Assembly: GCA_030146505.1 (NCBI GenBank)
Contig: JASLCO010000255.1
Location: forward strand, 1-6,824
Source of the DNA: Moraxellaceae bacterium
GTDB lineage: Bacteria; Pseudomonadota; Gammaproteobacteria; Pseudomonadales; Moraxellaceae
Length of the DNA stretch: 6,824 nt
Reading direction: 5' to 3'
The position numbers and the translations under genes were made by a program. This document shows positions 6,753-6,824 of the stretch, one piece after another. Below the pieces are notes generated by a model, which saw only the letters and a list, made by a program, of their open reading frames with translations, ran no database searches and was not told the origin of the DNA. The first letter of the stretch is position 1, and each line of letters starts with the position of its first letter.

Positions 6753-6824
6753 ATGAGCAATCTCGACATTCCCGGCTACAGCATCCAGCGCATGCTGGGC
6801 AAGGGAGGCATGGCGACGGTGTAT
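6753..6824 (+). CDS. Hanks-type Ser/Thr protein kinase, N-terminal 24 codons, truncated by window edge
   Basis: The frame from ATG 6753 stays open to the window end and encodes 24 residues. The sequence IPGYSIQRMLGKGGMATVY (6-24) carries subdomain I of eukaryotic-like protein kinases: the glycine-rich ATP-binding loop LGKGGMATVY (15-24), preceded by the usual Y-x-I beta strand. Bacterial members of the StkP/PknB/PpkA group start in this way, with the kinase domain at the very N-terminus. The catalytic lysine, HRD and DFG motifs lie outside the window, so activity and the C-terminal sensor or membrane part cannot be judged. It begins 8 nt after the DUF2057 lipoprotein gene and is likely co-transcribed with it. 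Confidence 0.88.
   Translation, partial: MSNLDIPGYSIQRMLGKGGMATVY

Overview
The window looks like a chromosomal segment of a moderately GC-rich gammaproteobacterium. The main reason is a recognisable Hda (regulatory inactivation of DnaA) directly downstream of, and overlapping, a PerM/AI-2E-type membrane protein. From general knowledge, this gene pairing is common in Pseudomonas and related gammaproteobacteria. I cannot name a genus from the sequence. All supported genes are on the + strand.

Layout: (1) positions 2-568 hold the C-terminal half of an AI-2E family transporter, cut by the window edge. (2) 552-1271 is hda, overlapping the transporter gene by 17 bp. (3) 1272-1465 is a 194 bp intergenic leader with one 6-bp inverted repeat, no convincing sigma70 promoter and no clear terminator. 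(4) 1466-3796 and 3793-6066 are two large secreted 'CSLREA' parallel beta-helix proteins (776 and 757 aa). They are divergent paralogues joined by an ATGA stop/start overlap and closed by a strong intrinsic terminator at 6068-6093. (5) 6115-6744 encodes a DUF2057 (YccT/CsgI-like) lipoprotein. (6) From 6753 to the edge is the first 24 codons of a Hanks-type Ser/Thr protein kinase, showing the glycine-rich nucleotide-binding loop.

Functionally there are three blocks. The transporter/hda block is housekeeping. The beta-helix pair is an accessory surface or secretion module: both proteins have a signal peptide, an N-terminal CSLREA segment, GGA(I/V)Y-type helix coils, a 'CDIGAVE' end to the choice-of-anchor Q region, C-terminal Ig/cadherin-like domains, and a hydrophobic-plus-Arg C-terminal tail that looks like a sorting signal. 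The third block, lipoprotein plus kinase, looks like a separate short operon beginning after the terminator.

The least ordinary parts are the translationally coupled pair of beta-helix proteins, the Ig-like domain spliced into the first one, their different C-terminal sorting tails, and the DUF2057 lipoprotein next to a eukaryotic-like kinase. No RNA genes, CRISPR arrays or mobile elements were seen.
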